A stretch of 64,000 nucleotides of DNA from Pseudomonas sp. L5B5 (GTDB lineage: Bacteria; Pseudomonadota; Gammaproteobacteria; Pseudomonadales; Pseudomonadaceae), in contig NZ_CP084742.1 of NCBI RefSeq assembly GCF_020520285.1, positions 2,170,001-2,234,000 of the forward strand, in the 5' to 3' direction. The stretch's first letter is position 1. The number at the start of each line of letters is the position of its first letter. The notes beneath the pieces are model-generated. The model was not told the DNA's origin. It made no database searches and saw only the letters and a list, made by a program, of their open reading frames with translations. A program made the position numbers and the translations under genes. Of the stretch, positions 63,358-64,000 are shown piece after piece.

Positions 63358-64000
63358 TCAACGCAAGGTCGGCCCGTGGAAGCCCATCCACATGGCAATC
63401 TGCTCGGCCACACTCGCACCCAGCTTTTTCGAGAAGCGGTCGAATGGCGACTCCTGGATCGTGAAATCCACCACTTCCTTCTCGCCAATCACGTCTCGCG
63501 CAACCGAACTGGTATTACCCAGTCCATCGATCAACCCCAGCTGCAACGCTTGCTCACCGGACCACACCAATCCCGAGAACAGCTCGGGATGATCCTTGTC
63601 CTTGAGGCGCTCACCTCGGCCCTGCTTGACGCTGGCGATGAACTGGCGATGGGTGGTGTCCAGCACTCCCTGCCAGAACTGGGTTTCCTCAGGCTTCTGC
63701 GGCTGGAACGGATCAAGGAACGACTTGTGCTCACCGGAGGTGTAGGTACGGCGCTCGACCCCCAGCTTCTCCATGGCGCCGACAAAACCGTAACCGGCCG
63801 CCGTCACCCCGATGGAACCCACCAGACTGGCCTTGTCGGCATAGATCTGATCAGCGGCGCTGGCGATGTAATAGGCACCGGAAGCCCCCAGGTCGGAAAT
63901 CACCGCATAGACCTTGGTGTCCTTGTGCAAAGCCCGCAACCGGCGAATTTCGTCATAGACATACCCGGACTGCACCGGACTGCCACCCGGACTATTGATT
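63358..64000 (-). CDS. sppA: SppA-type S49 signal peptide peptidase, partial
   Basis: The C-terminal 214 codons; the N-terminus lies beyond the right edge. NSPGGSPVQSGYVYDEIRRL contains the oxyanion part of the first conserved region, and KVYAVISDLGASGAYYIASAADQIYADKASLVGSIGV carries the Ser in ASGAYY (catalytic). Then a Lys-containing loop and SGLVWSGEQALQLGLIDGLGN. Short form, as in S49 SohB/SppA36K-like enzymes of the inner membrane that clear leftover signal peptides. Confidence 0.93.
   Translation of the reverse strand, partial: INSPGGSPVQSGYVYDEIRRLRALHKDTKVYAVISDLGASGAYYIASAADQIYADKASLVGSIGVTAAGYGFVGAMEKLGVERRTYTSGEHKSFLDPFQPQKPEETQFWQGVLDTTHRQFIASVKQGRGERLKDKDHPELFSGLVWSGEQALQLGLIDGLGNTSSVARDVIGEKEVVDFTIQESPFDRFSKKLGASVAEQIAMWMGFHGPTLR

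Overview
The window is a stretch of chromosome from a Pseudomonas, most likely of the fluorescens lineage. The evidence is the gntR-prpB-prpC-acnD-prpF-prpD methylcitrate operon, the plsX-fabD-fabG-acpP-fabF-pabC-mltG-tmk-holB-tatD block in Pseudomonas order, the etfBA/ETF-QO pair, an APS-reductase-type cysH, ThrH, high GC, and several families of REP-type intergenic palindromes. There is no prophage, insertion sequence with a transposase, or CRISPR array. Almost everything is core or near-core metabolism. The accessory material is small: an orphan gene pair beside a tRNA-Ser, a nucleoside-type operon, and copies of a short mobile-looking repeat.

Layout. 1-8.8 kb: propionate (2-methylcitrate cycle) operon on the minus strand, headed by an FCD-type GntR regulator whose promoter is flanked by two TGTCGACA operators; prpD runs off the left edge. 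8.9-12 kb: a plus-strand three-gene envelope module (retropepsin-like protease, inactive transglutaminase fused to 7 TM helices, ATP-grasp ligase). 12-16 kb: pabB, thrH, cysH and a HAD phosphatase. 16-18.7 kb: small secreted or hypothetical genes, an orphan pair with faint immunity-protein resemblance, and tRNA-Ser(GGA). 19-26 kb: crotonase, plsC, corA, a glutamine amidotransferase, and a two-gene beta-oxidation operon (FadB-like and thiolase). 26.5-31 kb: a 31-residue membrane peptide, a degenerate rhodanese with a cytochrome c, an RraB-like protein, a START protein, a YkgJ protein and others. 31-39 kb: a MocR regulator, an envelope operon (binding protein plus two lipoproteins), then etfAB divergent from ETF-QO, which has a strong promoter with a PsrA-type box. 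39-44.6 kb: AraC regulator/alcohol dehydrogenase pair, acetyltransferase, HD protein, MFS transporter and small proteins. 44.6-48.9 kb: GntR / ADP-ribosylglycohydrolase / NCS1 permease / PfkB kinase operon, the same parts list as the E. coli yeg operon but with a different transporter family. 49-52 kb: DUF1285, DUF4823, MoaA and a TetR regulator. 52-64 kb: the small RNA RgsA, then the minus-strand tatD-holB-tmk-mltG-pabC-fabF-acpP-fabG-fabD-plsX-rpmF-yceD block, maf, and a partial sppA. pilZ, normally between holB and tatD, is absent.

How the genes work together. prpBCD/acnD/prpF turn propionyl-CoA into pyruvate and succinate. The FadB-like/thiolase pair makes reduced flavin in acyl-CoA oxidation, which EtfAB and ETF-QO pass to ubiquinone. 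pabB and pabC make p-aminobenzoate for folate. plsX, fabDGF and acpP start phospholipid and fatty-acid synthesis, and plsC adds the second acyl chain. The most unusual observation is a ~170-bp inverted-repeat element present in three copies (19.7, 28.0 and 38.7 kb). Each copy appears to sit inside the hairpin of a Rho-independent terminator, with the two halves of the hairpin on either side and a short duplication of the target.
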